From: Polaribacter ponticola
GTDB taxonomy: Bacteria; Bacteroidota; Bacteroidia; Flavobacteriales; Flavobacteriaceae
Direction: 5' to 3'
DNA: 64,000 nucleotides
Assembly (NCBI RefSeq): GCF_026191475.2
Contig: NZ_JAOSLC020000002.1
Span: 644,001-708,000, forward strand
Below, piece after piece: positions 19,299 through 27,949 of the stretch. The stretch's first letter is position 1, and each line of letters opens with the position of its first letter. The translations under genes and the position numbers were made by a program. A model generated the notes under the pieces. That model did not search any database. It worked only from the letters and a program-made list of their open reading frames with translations, and was not told the DNA's origin.

Positions 19299-19925
19299 TT
19301 AATTTTTAATTATGTAGGCTTTAACTATATAATCTACCTTTGGAAATTTTTCTCTTAAAAAACTGTTTCCAAATTTATTAATAGAGTCTTGTTTATACCC
19401 TAGTTTATCTCCATAACCACTATAAAATTTAAATACATTTTCTTTACCAGCAATTACTTTTGCAACTACAGGAAAACCAGTAACACCAGAATACTTTAAG
19501 GTATTTAATCTTTTATTATTTTTTAAATTGATGAAAATTTGATTAGATCTTGTATTCACTCCACCTCTTGCAAAAGAAATAGTCATTGTATCATTTTTAG
19601 CTAAAACAGGCTCATCAATTATACCTTTTTTCCAACTTTTATTAATAAGACTATCATTATGAATACCAAACTGTGCAACAAAATTTGGTACTACTCTAAA
19701 AATGGCAACATCTTCATAATATCCATTTTTAATCATCTGGTATAACCTATCTACACCATTTGGAGACCAAGCCCTATGGGCTACAATATCAAAATTTCCT
19801 TTTGTAGTTTCAAACCTAGCTTTAAATGTATTTGGCGATTTAACTTTTAACCATTTTTCTTTAAACTTACTAGAAGCACAAGAAGCAAAAACTACTAAAC
19901 TCAATAATAAAAATATTTTTCTCAT
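19299..19925 (-). CDS. Cyclophilin-type peptidyl-prolyl cis-trans isomerase, lipoprotein
   Basis: 208 aa from the ATG at 19925, which gives a lipoprotein signal (MRKIFLLLSLVVFASC). A longer frame starting at 19991 is rejected because the promoter lies inside it. The cyclophilin core reads FETTKGNFDIVAHRAWSP near residue 40, AIFRVVPNFVAQFG around 80 (the catalytic FxR-type segment) and SFARGGVNTRSNQIFINL around 125. Periplasmic or outer-membrane foldase. It is diverged from canonical PpiB (the active-site arginine lies in IFRVVP, and the usual GGD is altered), so isomerase activity may be weak. Confidence 0.87.
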   Translation of the reverse strand: MRKIFLLLSLVVFASCASSKFKEKWLKVKSPNTFKARFETTKGNFDIVAHRAWSPNGVDRLYQMIKNGYYEDVAIFRVVPNFVAQFGIHNDSLINKSWKKGIIDEPVLAKNDTMTISFARGGVNTRSNQIFINLKNNKRLNTLKYSGVTGFPVVAKVIAGKENVFKFYSGYGDKLGYKQDSINKFGNSFLREKFPKVDYIVKAYIIKN

Positions 19926-19950
19926 AATTAGTTTGCTAATTAATTTTAAA

Positions 19951-19958
19951 CAAATGTA
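19951..19958 (-). promoter_or_regulatory. Probable -7 element for the cyclophilin gene
   Basis: TACATTTG on the minus strand, 25 bases before the start at 19925. Confidence 0.5.
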
Positions 19959-19972
19959 ACTAATCTTTAACT

Positions 19973-20012
19973 CTACATTTGTAGAATTCATTTTTTTATT
20001 CTATGTTTGTAG
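19973..20012 (+). promoter_or_regulatory. BlaI-type operators and promoter of the blaI-blaR1 pair
   Basis: CTACATTTGTAG at 19973-19984 is a perfect inverted repeat (CTACA-TT-TGTAG), close to the known BlaI/MecI box TACA...TGTA. A second, imperfect copy CTATGTTTGTAG lies 28 bases on at 20001-20012 and contains the -7 element TATGTTTG (20002-20009). A repressor on these sites would block its own promoter 17 bases upstream of the gene. The binding protein is inferred. Confidence 0.65.
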
Positions 20013-20028
20013 AGTAAAAAATAAAACA

Positions 20029-20399
20029 ATGCAATTATCTAAATCAGAAGAACAATTAATGCAATATTTATGGAAACGTAAAAAAGCATTTTTAAAAGAT
20101 TTATTAGAAGATTTTCCAGAGCCAAAACCAGCAACTACTACAGTTGCAACTTTACTTAAAAGGATTTCTGGGAAAGGCTTTATAGATTATAAACTCTTTG
20201 GTAAATCTAGAGAATATTACCCTTTGGTTAAAAAAACAGATTATTTTTCCAATCATGTAAATGGATTGATAAAGAACTTTTTAACGATTCTGCTAGTCAG
20301 TTTGCATCTTTCTTTACCAAAGAAACCAACCTTTCTACAGAAGAATTAGAAGCTTTAAAAAAAGTAATTGATAATCAAATAAAAAAACAATCAAAATGA
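20029..20399 (+). pseudogene. BlaI/MecI family repressor, frame broken by a missing T
   Basis: Winged-helix repressor of the penicillinase repressor family: MQLSKSEEQLMQYLWKRKKA, then the recognition region TTTVATLLKRISGKGFIDY. The frame as given stops at 20349; reading the T5 run at 20278-20282 as T6 restores NFFNDSASQFASFFTKETN and an end at 20399, making 123 aa, the normal size. The restored stop overlaps the BlaR1-type start as ATGA, the usual coupled arrangement. It probably represses this operon through the palindromes upstream and is released by the membrane protease. The broken frame is probably a sequencing error. Confidence 0.87.
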
Positions 20400-22652
20400 T
20401 AACATATCTTTTAAAATCTACTGCTTGTTTAGCATTGTTGTTATTTTTCTATCATTTGGTTTTAGAAAAAGAAAAGATGCATAGCTTTAATCGTTTTTAC
20501 TTATTAGTAGGTGTTATTGCCTCTTTTTTAATTCCTCTTGCTACTATAACAACTTATGAAAAAATCCAAGTAGAACCTATTACAAATGAAGTTGCTCAAA
20601 CATTTTCCAATCCTATTTTTACAGATAATTCAGTAAATATTATTCAAGAAAACCCAATAAATTATACTCAAATAGCAATTTACATTTACAGTTTTATTTC
20701 ACTTGTTTTATTATTTCGTTTTGGATTCAACTTATTTAAAATTATAAGAAAAACAAGAACCTACAAAACAATTGGTCATCAAAAAGCAAAACTAGTTTTA
20801 GTTGATGATAAAATTTTACCTCATACTTTTTGGAATTATATTTTTATCAATAAAGACGATTATGAAAATAAAAAAATTGAGCAAGAATTGTTTACACATG
20901 AGTTAACACACGTTACTCAAAAACACACTTTAGATGTATTATTAATAGAATTTTTACAAGCAATTTTTTGGATAAACCCACTATTTATTTTCATTAAAAA
21001 AGCTATACAATTAAATCATGAATTTTTAGCTGATGACACAGTTATCAATCAATATAAAAACACATTCCAATACCAGCATTTATTATTGAATAAAGCTACT
21101 TGGAACAACGAATATTACTTGGCCAGTAATTTGAATTATTCACTCACAAAAAAAAGATTAACAATGATGACAACACAAAGTTCACCAACAAAAATCTTGT
21201 TAAAAAAACTGGCGGTAATTCCGTTATTAGCAGGATTTATTTTCCTCTTTGCAGAAAGAGTTGAAGCACAAGAAAAACAAGAAATTAAAGAAGAACCTAT
21301 TGAAGAAATTGTAGAAGATGTTTCATTTAAAAAAGAAGATTTTTATAAATCAGAAATCTACAAAGAATATTTCTATCAAAATATATTTATAACTAGCAAA
21401 GATAAAAATGGAAAAAAATAACAAAAAAATATAGTGAATTAACAGAAGAAGAAAAGAAAAGATTAATTCCTCGTCCAGTATTAAAGTCTAAAAAGAAAAT
21501 ACCGACTCAAAAGTTAATTGAGCAACTAAAAGATGGTAAAAAATATGCCATCTGGATTGATGGAAAAGTAGTCAAAAACGATGTTTTAAAAAATTACAAA
21601 GCATCTGATTTTTCAAGTCATTTTGTAAGTTTTGTATATAAAAATGCAAGAAGTAAACGTTTTCCTCAAAATTACCAAGCACATTTATCTACTCACAAAC
21701 ATTTTAAAGCTGAAAATGAAAAGGAATTTAAAAAGTTTAATGAGTTTTTAAAAAAGAAATATAATATTAAAGAAATTGAGGTTATAATACCACCTACAAA
21801 AGAGAAAAAAAGAACAATAAAAAATACAATTCACCTAGCAGCAAAGGTTCTAAACAAAGTATCCCATTTAATCCAAAAAAAGAATTAGTAGATATTAGAG
21901 AAAAACTTCAAGATGTTAATAATTTAGAATTAACATTCTTAGGAAAAGATTCAGTATTGATTAATTATAATTTTCTAGCAAATAAATACAATCAAATTCC
22001 TATTGAAAAAAGAATCATAAAATTAAGGGACTTAAACAGACTAGAATCTCTATATAAAAAACTTTCTAAAGAGGAGAAAATAAAAGCTGAACCTTTTCCT
22101 GAATGTTATTTACCAAGTAAAAAAGCATTAAAACAAAAACCTAAATTTAATAAAAATTGGTTTATTACAATTGATGGGCAAAAATATTATTACACTTTTG
22201 ATAAAGATGAGAGAGTAGCAAGATATTATAAAAATGGAAAATTAGCAAATCTTGATATTGTAAAAGAATATAAGAAGAAACACAAAATATTTGAAAATCT
22301 AAAAGGAAAAGGAATACATTATGTATTTAAATCTGAAAACCATAAAAAAGAAATTGATAGAGAATTTTCTGATTTAGGAGGAATGTATTTTAGAATGCCT
22401 AGAGTTGATAAAAATAAAGTTCCTTATCCAGAAAACCCTGTAAAGCCATATGTAAGGTTAAGAAAAGGAGATAAAATTTGGTATAAAAAAAGAAATGAGT
22501 TAACTGAAGAAGATAAGTTATTGCTTCCTCCTCCACCTCCAGTACCAAATGCAACAAAAGAACAAATTATAGAAGCAAGAAAAGCTTATAATGAATGGAA
22601 AAAAAGAATGGGTAATAATTTACCTCCACCTCCACCACCTAGAAAAAATTAA
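20396..22652 (+). pseudogene. BlaR1-type M56 family membrane metallopeptidase with long C-terminal extension, two frame breaks
   Basis: Sensor protease partner of BlaI. The first 325 residues hold four membrane helices and the M56 zinc site HELTH (in ELFTHELTHVTQKH), followed by a fourth helix (LAVIPLLAGFIFLFAERVEA). The frame stops at 21421 but continues if the A7 run at 21412-21418 is read as A8, and again if A6 at 21819-21824 is read as A7, up to 22652, total 752 aa. The extension is rich in charged repeats of the form W-x-DG-K and ends in two polyproline stretches (LPPPPPPR). It lacks a penicillin-binding sensor domain, so the signal is unknown. Confidence 0.8.
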
Positions 22653-22661
22653 TTTTTTGTT

Positions 22662-22686
22662 AAAGCCTCACAATGTGAGGCTTTTT
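22662..22686 (+). terminator. Terminator after the BlaR1-type gene
   Basis: A 10-bp stem (AAAGCCTCAC with GTGAGGCTTT), a 3-base loop and a short T tail. Confidence 0.85.
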
Positions 22687-22739
22687 CATGTAACAATTTT
22701 ACTACAAACACGTTCTAATAGTATATAAAATATAAATCT

Positions 22740-23840
22740 GTGCTTAAAAAATTCTTTATTACTTGTTCTGGAGCTGACAAAAATATTTTAGAAAACTGCG
22801 CTAATGGCGAGCAAAATAAATATGTTGGTATTGGAGCCACTGTATTTTTTACCGCTGTGATGGCAACTATTGCTGGTAGTTATGCCTTGTTTACTGTTTT
22901 TGATAATATATACGCAGCAATTGCTTTTGGTGTTATCTGGGGATTATTAATTTTTAACTTAGATCGATTTATTGTTTCCACCATTAAAAAAACTGATTCT
23001 AAGTTTAAAGAATTTTTACAAGCATCACCAAGAATTATTTTAGCAATTATAATTGCTATTGTTATTTCTAAACCTTTAGAATTAAAATTATTTGAGAAAG
23101 AAATCAATAATGTTTTATTGACTGAAAAGAATCAAATGACTTTGGATAATAAAACACAGATTGCAGAACAATTTACACCAGAAATTGAATCAATAAATTC
23201 TGAAATTGCTGTCTTAAAACAAGAAATCACATCTAAAGAAAATGAAACAAATATTCTTTACGAAACTTATATTGCAGAGGCAGAAGGTAGAAAAGGAACT
23301 AAAAAATTAGGAAAAGGACCTGTTTATGAAGAAAAAAGAGCAAAACATGATGATTCTTTAGCTGCTTTAAATCAGTTGAAAAAAGACAATTCAGAAAAAA
23401 TAAAACAAAAAGAAAGCGCAATTGTATCATTAATAGAAAAACAGAAATTAACAGAAATAAAATCACAGCCTATAATATCTAATTTTGATGGATTAATGGC
23501 CAGAATAGATGCTCTTGGAAAATTGCCTTGGTTACCATCATTCTTTATCTTTTTGCTGTTTTTAGCAATTGAAACATCTCCAATAATTGCAAAGTTATTA
23601 GCTCAAAAAGGCGAGTATGATTTTAAATTAGAAGATTATGAAACTGCGATTAAAACATTGGTAAAACAACAAGTGCAACAAAGAGAACAAATGCTAAAAG
23701 CTGATATAGTTATAGACAATAAAGTATATAAAGATATTTCTGAGGAAGAAGATTTATATAACTACAAGCAGAAGATTGCAAGAGATTTAATGAAACTACA
23801 AGCAGATTCTTTTTATAAAAAACAACAAAAAATGTTATAA
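22740..23840 (+). CDS. DUF4407 domain-containing membrane protein
   Basis: 366 aa from a GTG start; the beginning (LKKFFITCSGADKNILENC) is where DUF4407 proteins start, so nothing is missing. Three to four membrane helices (about residues 30-60, 62-85, 95-115 and 255-275) flank a long coiled-coil (about 120-245, rich in Glu and Lys). A NLDRFIVSTIKK loop follows helix 2. The family has no known function; it is often found singly in Bacteroidota and Actinobacteria. No partner is apparent here, the gene being closed off upstream by a terminator. Confidence 0.85.
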   Translation: MLKKFFITCSGADKNILENCANGEQNKYVGIGATVFFTAVMATIAGSYALFTVFDNIYAAIAFGVIWGLLIFNLDRFIVSTIKKTDSKFKEFLQASPRIILAIIIAIVISKPLELKLFEKEINNVLLTEKNQMTLDNKTQIAEQFTPEIESINSEIAVLKQEITSKENETNILYETYIAEAEGRKGTKKLGKGPVYEEKRAKHDDSLAALNQLKKDNSEKIKQKESAIVSLIEKQKLTEIKSQPIISNFDGLMARIDALGKLPWLPSFFIFLLFLAIETSPIIAKLLAQKGEYDFKLEDYETAIKTLVKQQVQQREQMLKADIVIDNKVYKDISEEEDLYNYKQKIARDLMKLQADSFYKKQQKML

Positions 23841-23877
23841 TTACTTCTTTTTAAAAACTTTATAATTTCTTTAAAAT

Positions 23878-23987
23878 AAAAAAAGCGTCCCATTTCAGGG
23901 AAGCTTTCCATTGGTTAACAAAACCACGACATTTTTACTAAAATGCCAAAACAACACAACTAAATGCTGCTTTTCTTAAAAAACAGC
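23878..23987 (-). ncRNA. Candidate structured small RNA opposite lysS, about 110 nt
   Basis: No protein frame fills this gap, yet the minus strand has a complete transcription unit: a consensus promoter (23991-24020), then four hairpins in a row, then a T-rich terminator. Hairpins on the minus strand: GCTG-TTTT with AAAA-CAGC (23987-23966), CATTTT with AAAATG (near 23928-23943), TGGTT with AACCA (about 23910-23926), and the terminator AAAGC-TCCC with GGGA-GCTTT (23882-23907) followed by seven T. It lacks the GGAA-loop of SRP RNA and resembles no RNA I can name. Expression is not shown. Confidence 0.5.
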
Positions 23988-23990
23988 CTG

Positions 23991-24020
23991 CAAATATACA
24001 TAGTTTTTCAGTATTCGCAA
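23991..24020 (-). promoter_or_regulatory. Promoter of the candidate small RNA
   Basis: On the minus strand TTG (24020-24018), a 19-base spacer and TATATTTG (23998-23991): an excellent -33/-7 match, with nothing but the candidate RNA downstream. Confidence 0.65.
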
Positions 24021-24051
24021 ATAAATATGTTCTTTTTTATAATTTTCTCAA

Positions 24052-24082
24052 TTGTCTATTAATTCAATTGATTGTATCTTTG
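24052..24082 (+). promoter_or_regulatory. Promoter of lysS
   Basis: TTG at 24052-24054, a 20-base spacer and TATCTTTG at 24075-24082. It lies 36 bases before the ATG at 24119, and supports that start over the earlier TTG. Confidence 0.65.
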
Positions 24083-24118
24083 CTGCCTTTAATAAACATC
24101 AGAAAAATTAAACAGCAA

Positions 24119-25813
24119 ATGCAATTATCAGAACAAGAAGTTGTACGTAGAGAAAAGCTCGTAAAACTACGTGCTTTAGGCATCAATCCTTATCCTGCAG
24201 ATTTATTTCCAATCGATTCTAATTCAACGGATATAAAGAAGAAATATGAGGAAGGGAAAAAGGTAATTATTGCTGGTAGATTAATGTCTATTAATATTCA
24301 AGGAAAAGCTTCTTTTGCGCAGTTACAAGATGGTGAAGGTAGAATACAAGTGTATTTTAATAGAGATGAAATTTGTACTGGCGAAGACAAATCTTTATAT
24401 AATGATGTTTTTAAAAAACTATTAGATTTAGGTGATTTTGTTGGTATAGAAGGTGAATTATTTACAACTAAAGTTGGCGAGAAAACCGTAAAAGTAAAAT
24501 CTTTTACATTATTAAGTAAAGCTTTAAAACCTTTACCAATGCCAAAGGTAAAAGATGGTGTTACTTTTGACGCTTTTACAGACCCAGAAATGCGTTATAG
24601 ACAACGTTACGCAGATTTAGTTGTAAATCCGCATGTAAAAGAAGTATTTATTAAAAGAACAAAATTGTTTAATGCAATGCGATCGTTTTTTAACGACGCT
24701 GGGTATTTTGAAGTTGAAACGCCAGTTTTACAACCAATTCCTGGAGGAGCTGCAGCAAGACCATTTATAACACATCATAATTCTTTAGATATTCCATTAT
24801 ACATGAGAATTGCAAACGAATTATATTTGAAAAGATTAATTGTTGGTGGTTTTGATGGTGTGTATGAGTTTTCTAAAAACTTTAGAAACGAAGGAATGGA
24901 TAGAACTCATAATCCTGAGTTTACAGCCATGGAAATCTATGTTTCGTACAAAGATTACAATTGGATGATGGATTTTGCAGAGCAACTTTTAGAGCATTGT
25001 GCTATTGCTGTAAACGGTACTTCTGAAGCTACTTTTGGTGAACATAAAATAGATTTTAAGGCTCCTTACGCAAGAGTTACTATGGCAGATTCTATTAAGC
25101 ATTTTACTGGTTTTGATATTACTGGTAAAACGGAAGATGAAATTAGAGAAGCAGCTAAATCGATGAATATTGAGGTAGATGCAACTATGGGTAAAGGGAA
25201 ATTAATTGATGAAATTTTTGGTGAAAAATGTGAAGGAAACTACATTCAACCAACTTTTATTACTGATTACCCGAAGGAAATGTCTCCTCTTTGTAAAGAA
25301 CATAGAGATAATCCTGAATTAACAGAGCGTTTTGAGCTAATGGTTTGTGGTAAAGAAATTGCTAACGCATATTCTGAATTAAATGATCCAATTGACCAAC
25401 GTGAGCGTTTTGAACATCAATTAAAATTAGCTCAAAAAGGAGATGATGAAGCTACAGAATTTATAGATGAAGATTTCTTACGAGCTTTAGAATATGGTAT
25501 GCCTCCAACATCTGGAATGGGAATTGGAATGGACCGCTTAATTATGTTTTTAACGAATAATCAATCTATACAAGAAGTGCTTTTCTTTCCTCAAATGAGA
25601 CCTGAAAAGAAAGCTTCTTCTATTGAATTGAATGATGAGGAGAAAGCTTTACTTACAATTATAACTAAAGCAGAAAAAATTGATTTAAATGAGTTGAAAA
25701 CTCAATCTGGTTTATCTAATAAAAAATGGGACAAGGCCATAAAAGGTTTAACTAAAAAAGAGGTTGCTAAAGTTTCTAAAACAGATGAAGGTTTGTTTGT
25801 AGAAGTTTTATAA
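24119..25813 (+). CDS. lysS: Lysyl-tRNA synthetase, class II
   Basis: Charges tRNA-Lys with lysine using ATP. 564 aa from ATG 24119. An N-terminal OB-fold anticodon domain (about residues 55-150, VIIAGRLMSINIQGKASF) precedes the class II catalytic core with motif 2 FRNEGMDRTHNPEFTAME and motif 3 GMGIGMDRLIMFLT. After the core is an extra segment of about 60 residues (from ASSIELNDEEKALL) not found in E. coli LysS but usual in flavobacteria; it looks like a small helical winged-helix-type domain of unknown role. Divergent from the candidate small RNA. Confidence 0.97.
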   Translation: MQLSEQEVVRREKLVKLRALGINPYPADLFPIDSNSTDIKKKYEEGKKVIIAGRLMSINIQGKASFAQLQDGEGRIQVYFNRDEICTGEDKSLYNDVFKKLLDLGDFVGIEGELFTTKVGEKTVKVKSFTLLSKALKPLPMPKVKDGVTFDAFTDPEMRYRQRYADLVVNPHVKEVFIKRTKLFNAMRSFFNDAGYFEVETPVLQPIPGGAAARPFITHHNSLDIPLYMRIANELYLKRLIVGGFDGVYEFSKNFRNEGMDRTHNPEFTAMEIYVSYKDYNWMMDFAEQLLEHCAIAVNGTSEATFGEHKIDFKAPYARVTMADSIKHFTGFDITGKTEDEIREAAKSMNIEVDATMGKGKLIDEIFGEKCEGNYIQPTFITDYPKEMSPLCKEHRDNPELTERFELMVCGKEIANAYSELNDPIDQRERFEHQLKLAQKGDDEATEFIDEDFLRALEYGMPPTSGMGIGMDRLIMFLTNNQSIQEVLFFPQMRPEKKASSIELNDEEKALLTIITKAEKIDLNELKTQSGLSNKKWDKAIKGLTKKEVAKVSKTDEGLFVEVL

Positions 25814-25835
25814 CAATAACTTTAATGATATAAAT

Positions 25836-25867
25836 AAAGGAATTACAGCAATGTAGTTCCTTTTTTA
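25836..25867 (+). terminator. Terminator after lysS
   Basis: Stem AAAGGAA-T-TACA with TGTA-G-TTCCTTT and a 4-base loop, followed by a T run. Confidence 0.8.
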
Positions 25868-25896
25868 TTATTAATAATATTTCTAAAAACTTTATT

Positions 25897-26595
25897 ATGG
25901 TCAAGTTATCTAATTCTAAAAATCAAATTCAAATTGTAAAAAATTTTGAAGCACTCATTTCCTCTAAATTTCAAGGAGATTTAAATGCCATGTGCTGGAA
26001 TCGTACCTTAGAAGGTGATTTTTCTGAAATTATTAATAAATTTACAATAAACAGAAATATCACAGAAGTAAACGTAGCGCAATTATTAACACTTCAATTA
26101 AGTAAAAAAGGACAAATTGCACGTGAAATTATTATAAACGATTTAAAATTATTAAAAAAACATGGAGCTTCTCCTATTATAAATATTATAAAAAATTATG
26201 ATAGAGATGATAGTTTTCCGTTTTTCCCTACAGATGTTTATTCTTTTCATGTAGATCGTTCTCCAATACCAACAGAAACTTTTTTATGTACTTATTATGG
26301 AACACCAAGTGAAATCATAGAAAACTCTAAAGCCACACAAAAAATTCTTATTCCAGAAATTCGTGAGGAACTTAAAAAATTATATGATGGCTCAGAAAAT
26401 GGTTTTGAAGAGTTTTTAACTGAATATTTTTTTGATTTACATTATCAAGCTAAACCAAATGCACAACCTATTAATTTAGGTAATTGCAATTTATGGAAAC
26501 TAGCAGTTGATCATCCAGAAAGTAACGTTTTACCTTGTATTCATAGAGCTCCAAAAGAAAATACAGGAGAAAACAGACTTTTATTAATTTGTTAA
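25897..26595 (+). CDS. DUF1826 domain-containing protein
   Basis: 232 aa, cytosolic, no signal peptide. Conserved features of the DUF1826 family can be seen: DVYSFHVDRSPIPTETFLCT, the YYGTPSEI segment, and the end NLWKLAVDHPESNVLPCIHR with RLLLIC. His, Asp and Glu in these motifs suggest a metal or cofactor pocket (inference), and in other bacteria the family sits near zinc-handling genes; here the neighbours are unrelated. No catalytic activity is established. Confidence 0.75.
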   Translation: MVKLSNSKNQIQIVKNFEALISSKFQGDLNAMCWNRTLEGDFSEIINKFTINRNITEVNVAQLLTLQLSKKGQIAREIIINDLKLLKKHGASPIINIIKNYDRDDSFPFFPTDVYSFHVDRSPIPTETFLCTYYGTPSEIIENSKATQKILIPEIREELKKLYDGSENGFEEFLTEYFFDLHYQAKPNAQPINLGNCNLWKLAVDHPESNVLPCIHRAPKENTGENRLLLIC

Positions 26596-26668
26596 GTAAG
26601 TAATATTATTTTTTTCTTTTACTTCATTTAAATACGCTATTTATGAAAACACTTTACTCTAAATAGTT

Positions 26669-26676
26669 TATTTTTG
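26669..26676 (+). promoter_or_regulatory. Probable -7 element for the small lipoprotein gene
   Basis: TATTTTTG, 21 bases before the ATG at 26698. It lies inside the longer frame that starts at 26674, which supports the later start. Confidence 0.5.
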
Positions 26677-26697
26677 AATAAGAAGAAAATTGATACT

Positions 26698-27202
26698 ATG
26701 AAAAAAACGCTTTTACTTATTATGCTAACTCTAATTATAGGGTGTGCAGAAACTAAAAAAACTGTTAAAGAAAAAACTGTTTTACCACCAGATTTTGAAG
26801 GTAAAATTTCACAAACTGAAATAGATTATTTAACAAAAACTTATTTTTTTGGGAGATAAAGAAATATTAATTATAAACCACCTAGATCTCATTGTCTTTT
26901 TAATAATTACAAAAACATTAGCGAAAGTCAAAAATCGTGGGAAAAATTTTATGCCGAATTAGATTTACCTCAATCTAAAGTTATACATATTTATTCTGAT
27001 GCTTCAAAAGCCAAAAAAATATTTAGATTATAAACACTACTTTAAAGATTACGACAACTATCTGTTAAATAAATTTTTTCTTGTTAAAAAAGATTGTTGG
27101 GATTTACTTATGTTTCATAAAAACGGAAATTATATCCAAAAAATGGGACATTATTACAAAGAAGATATTTTAGCTTACACCAAAATACTTAGATTAAATT
27201 AA
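26698..27202 (+). pseudogene. Small hypothetical lipoprotein, frame broken in about three places
   Basis: Begins MKKTLLLIMLTLIIGCAE, a lipoprotein signal with Cys17. The frame stops at 26859. The next parts continue in other frames: KPPRSHCLFNNYKN..., then SDASKAKKYLDYKHYF and the ending YTKILRLN at 27202. Restoring one T (T7 at 26844-26850 read as six), one base near 26870 and one A (A7 at 27013-27019 read as six) gives 167 aa. I do not recognise the family. With three changes this could be a real decaying gene rather than sequencing error. Its end overlaps the end of rsmG by 4 bases. Confidence 0.6.
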
Positions 27203-27831
27203 TTTTTAAACTTCATACCTAAATGCACTACTTTTTTAGTTTCGTAAAAATTTTCATCAAAATAATCTGGTAAATTATAAATGGTTGCAGAAGTATATAA
27301 TTTTAATTCCTCTGTTAAATCGCCTCCTTTTAAATAAAGTATTCCGTTTTTTAAATCGTGGTTTTGCTTTTTAGCAATTCTACCTTTTGTCCAACCTACA
27401 AAAGTTTCCATTTGTGCTACTGCTCTACTTACTATAAAATCATAAGTATCTTTAATTTCTTCTACCCTACAGTTAGAAGTTTTTACGTTTTCTATACCTA
27501 AACCAGCAACAACTTCATTTACTACCTTTATTTTTTTTCCAATAGAATCTACCAAATGAAATTGTGTTTCTGGAAATAATATTGCCAATGGAATACCAGG
27601 AAAACCACCACCTGTACCAACATCTAAAACGTTAGATCCTGGTTTAAAAGACATTACTTTAGCAATACCTAAAGAATGTAAAACATGGCGTAAATACAAT
27701 TCATCAATATCTTTTCTTGAAACAACATTAATTTTTAAATTCCAATCTTTATATAAATCTTGTAATTTAGAAAATTGTTCTATTTGAGTTTCAGATAAAT
27801 TTTTAAAATACTTGTGTATAATTTCCATCAA
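27199..27831 (-). CDS. rsmG: 16S rRNA (guanine-527-N7)-methyltransferase
   Basis: Methylates G527 of 16S rRNA with S-adenosylmethionine. 210 aa, normal length. SAM-binding motif I is VLDVGTGGGFPGIPLAILFP (about residues 66-85), followed by FHLVDSIGKKI and the catalytic-region SRAVAQM. The N-terminal LSETQIEQFSKLQDLYKDWN and RHVLHSLG stretches are typical. Two Met codons in a row at the start make 27831 or 27828 equally likely. Convergent with the broken lipoprotein gene. Confidence 0.95.
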   Translation of the reverse strand: MMEIIHKYFKNLSETQIEQFSKLQDLYKDWNLKINVVSRKDIDELYLRHVLHSLGIAKVMSFKPGSNVLDVGTGGGFPGIPLAILFPETQFHLVDSIGKKIKVVNEVVAGLGIENVKTSNCRVEEIKDTYDFIVSRAVAQMETFVGWTKGRIAKKQNHDLKNGILYLKGGDLTEELKLYTSATIYNLPDYFDENFYETKKVVHLGMKFKN

Positions 27832-27849
27832 TAAAATAAGTTAGAACTG

Positions 27850-27857
27850 CAAAAATA
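27850..27857 (-). promoter_or_regulatory. Probable -7 element for rsmG
   Basis: TATTTTTG on the minus strand, 18 bases upstream of the rsmG start. Confidence 0.5.
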
Positions 27858-27923
27858 GTTATTTAGAACAGACAATTCTTAACAAAATCTGACGTTTATC
27901 ATATAAAGCTATTTTAAATACCA

Positions 27924-27931
27924 TATTTTTG
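27924..27931 (+). promoter_or_regulatory. Probable -7 element for the fatty acid desaturase gene
   Basis: TATTTTTG, 18 bases before the ATG at 27950; divergent from the rsmG promoter. Confidence 0.55.
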
Positions 27932-27949
27932 CATTATTATTTATAATAT

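Noticed and set aside
23878..23987. Signal recognition particle RNA or 6S RNA
   Set aside because: The size is similar, but the conserved GGAA loop and GGAAGCAGCC of SRP RNA are missing and no long central bulge like 6S is seen.
24068..24118. TTG start of LysS
   Set aside because: The promoter -7 element lies within it; ATG 24119 gives the normal protein.
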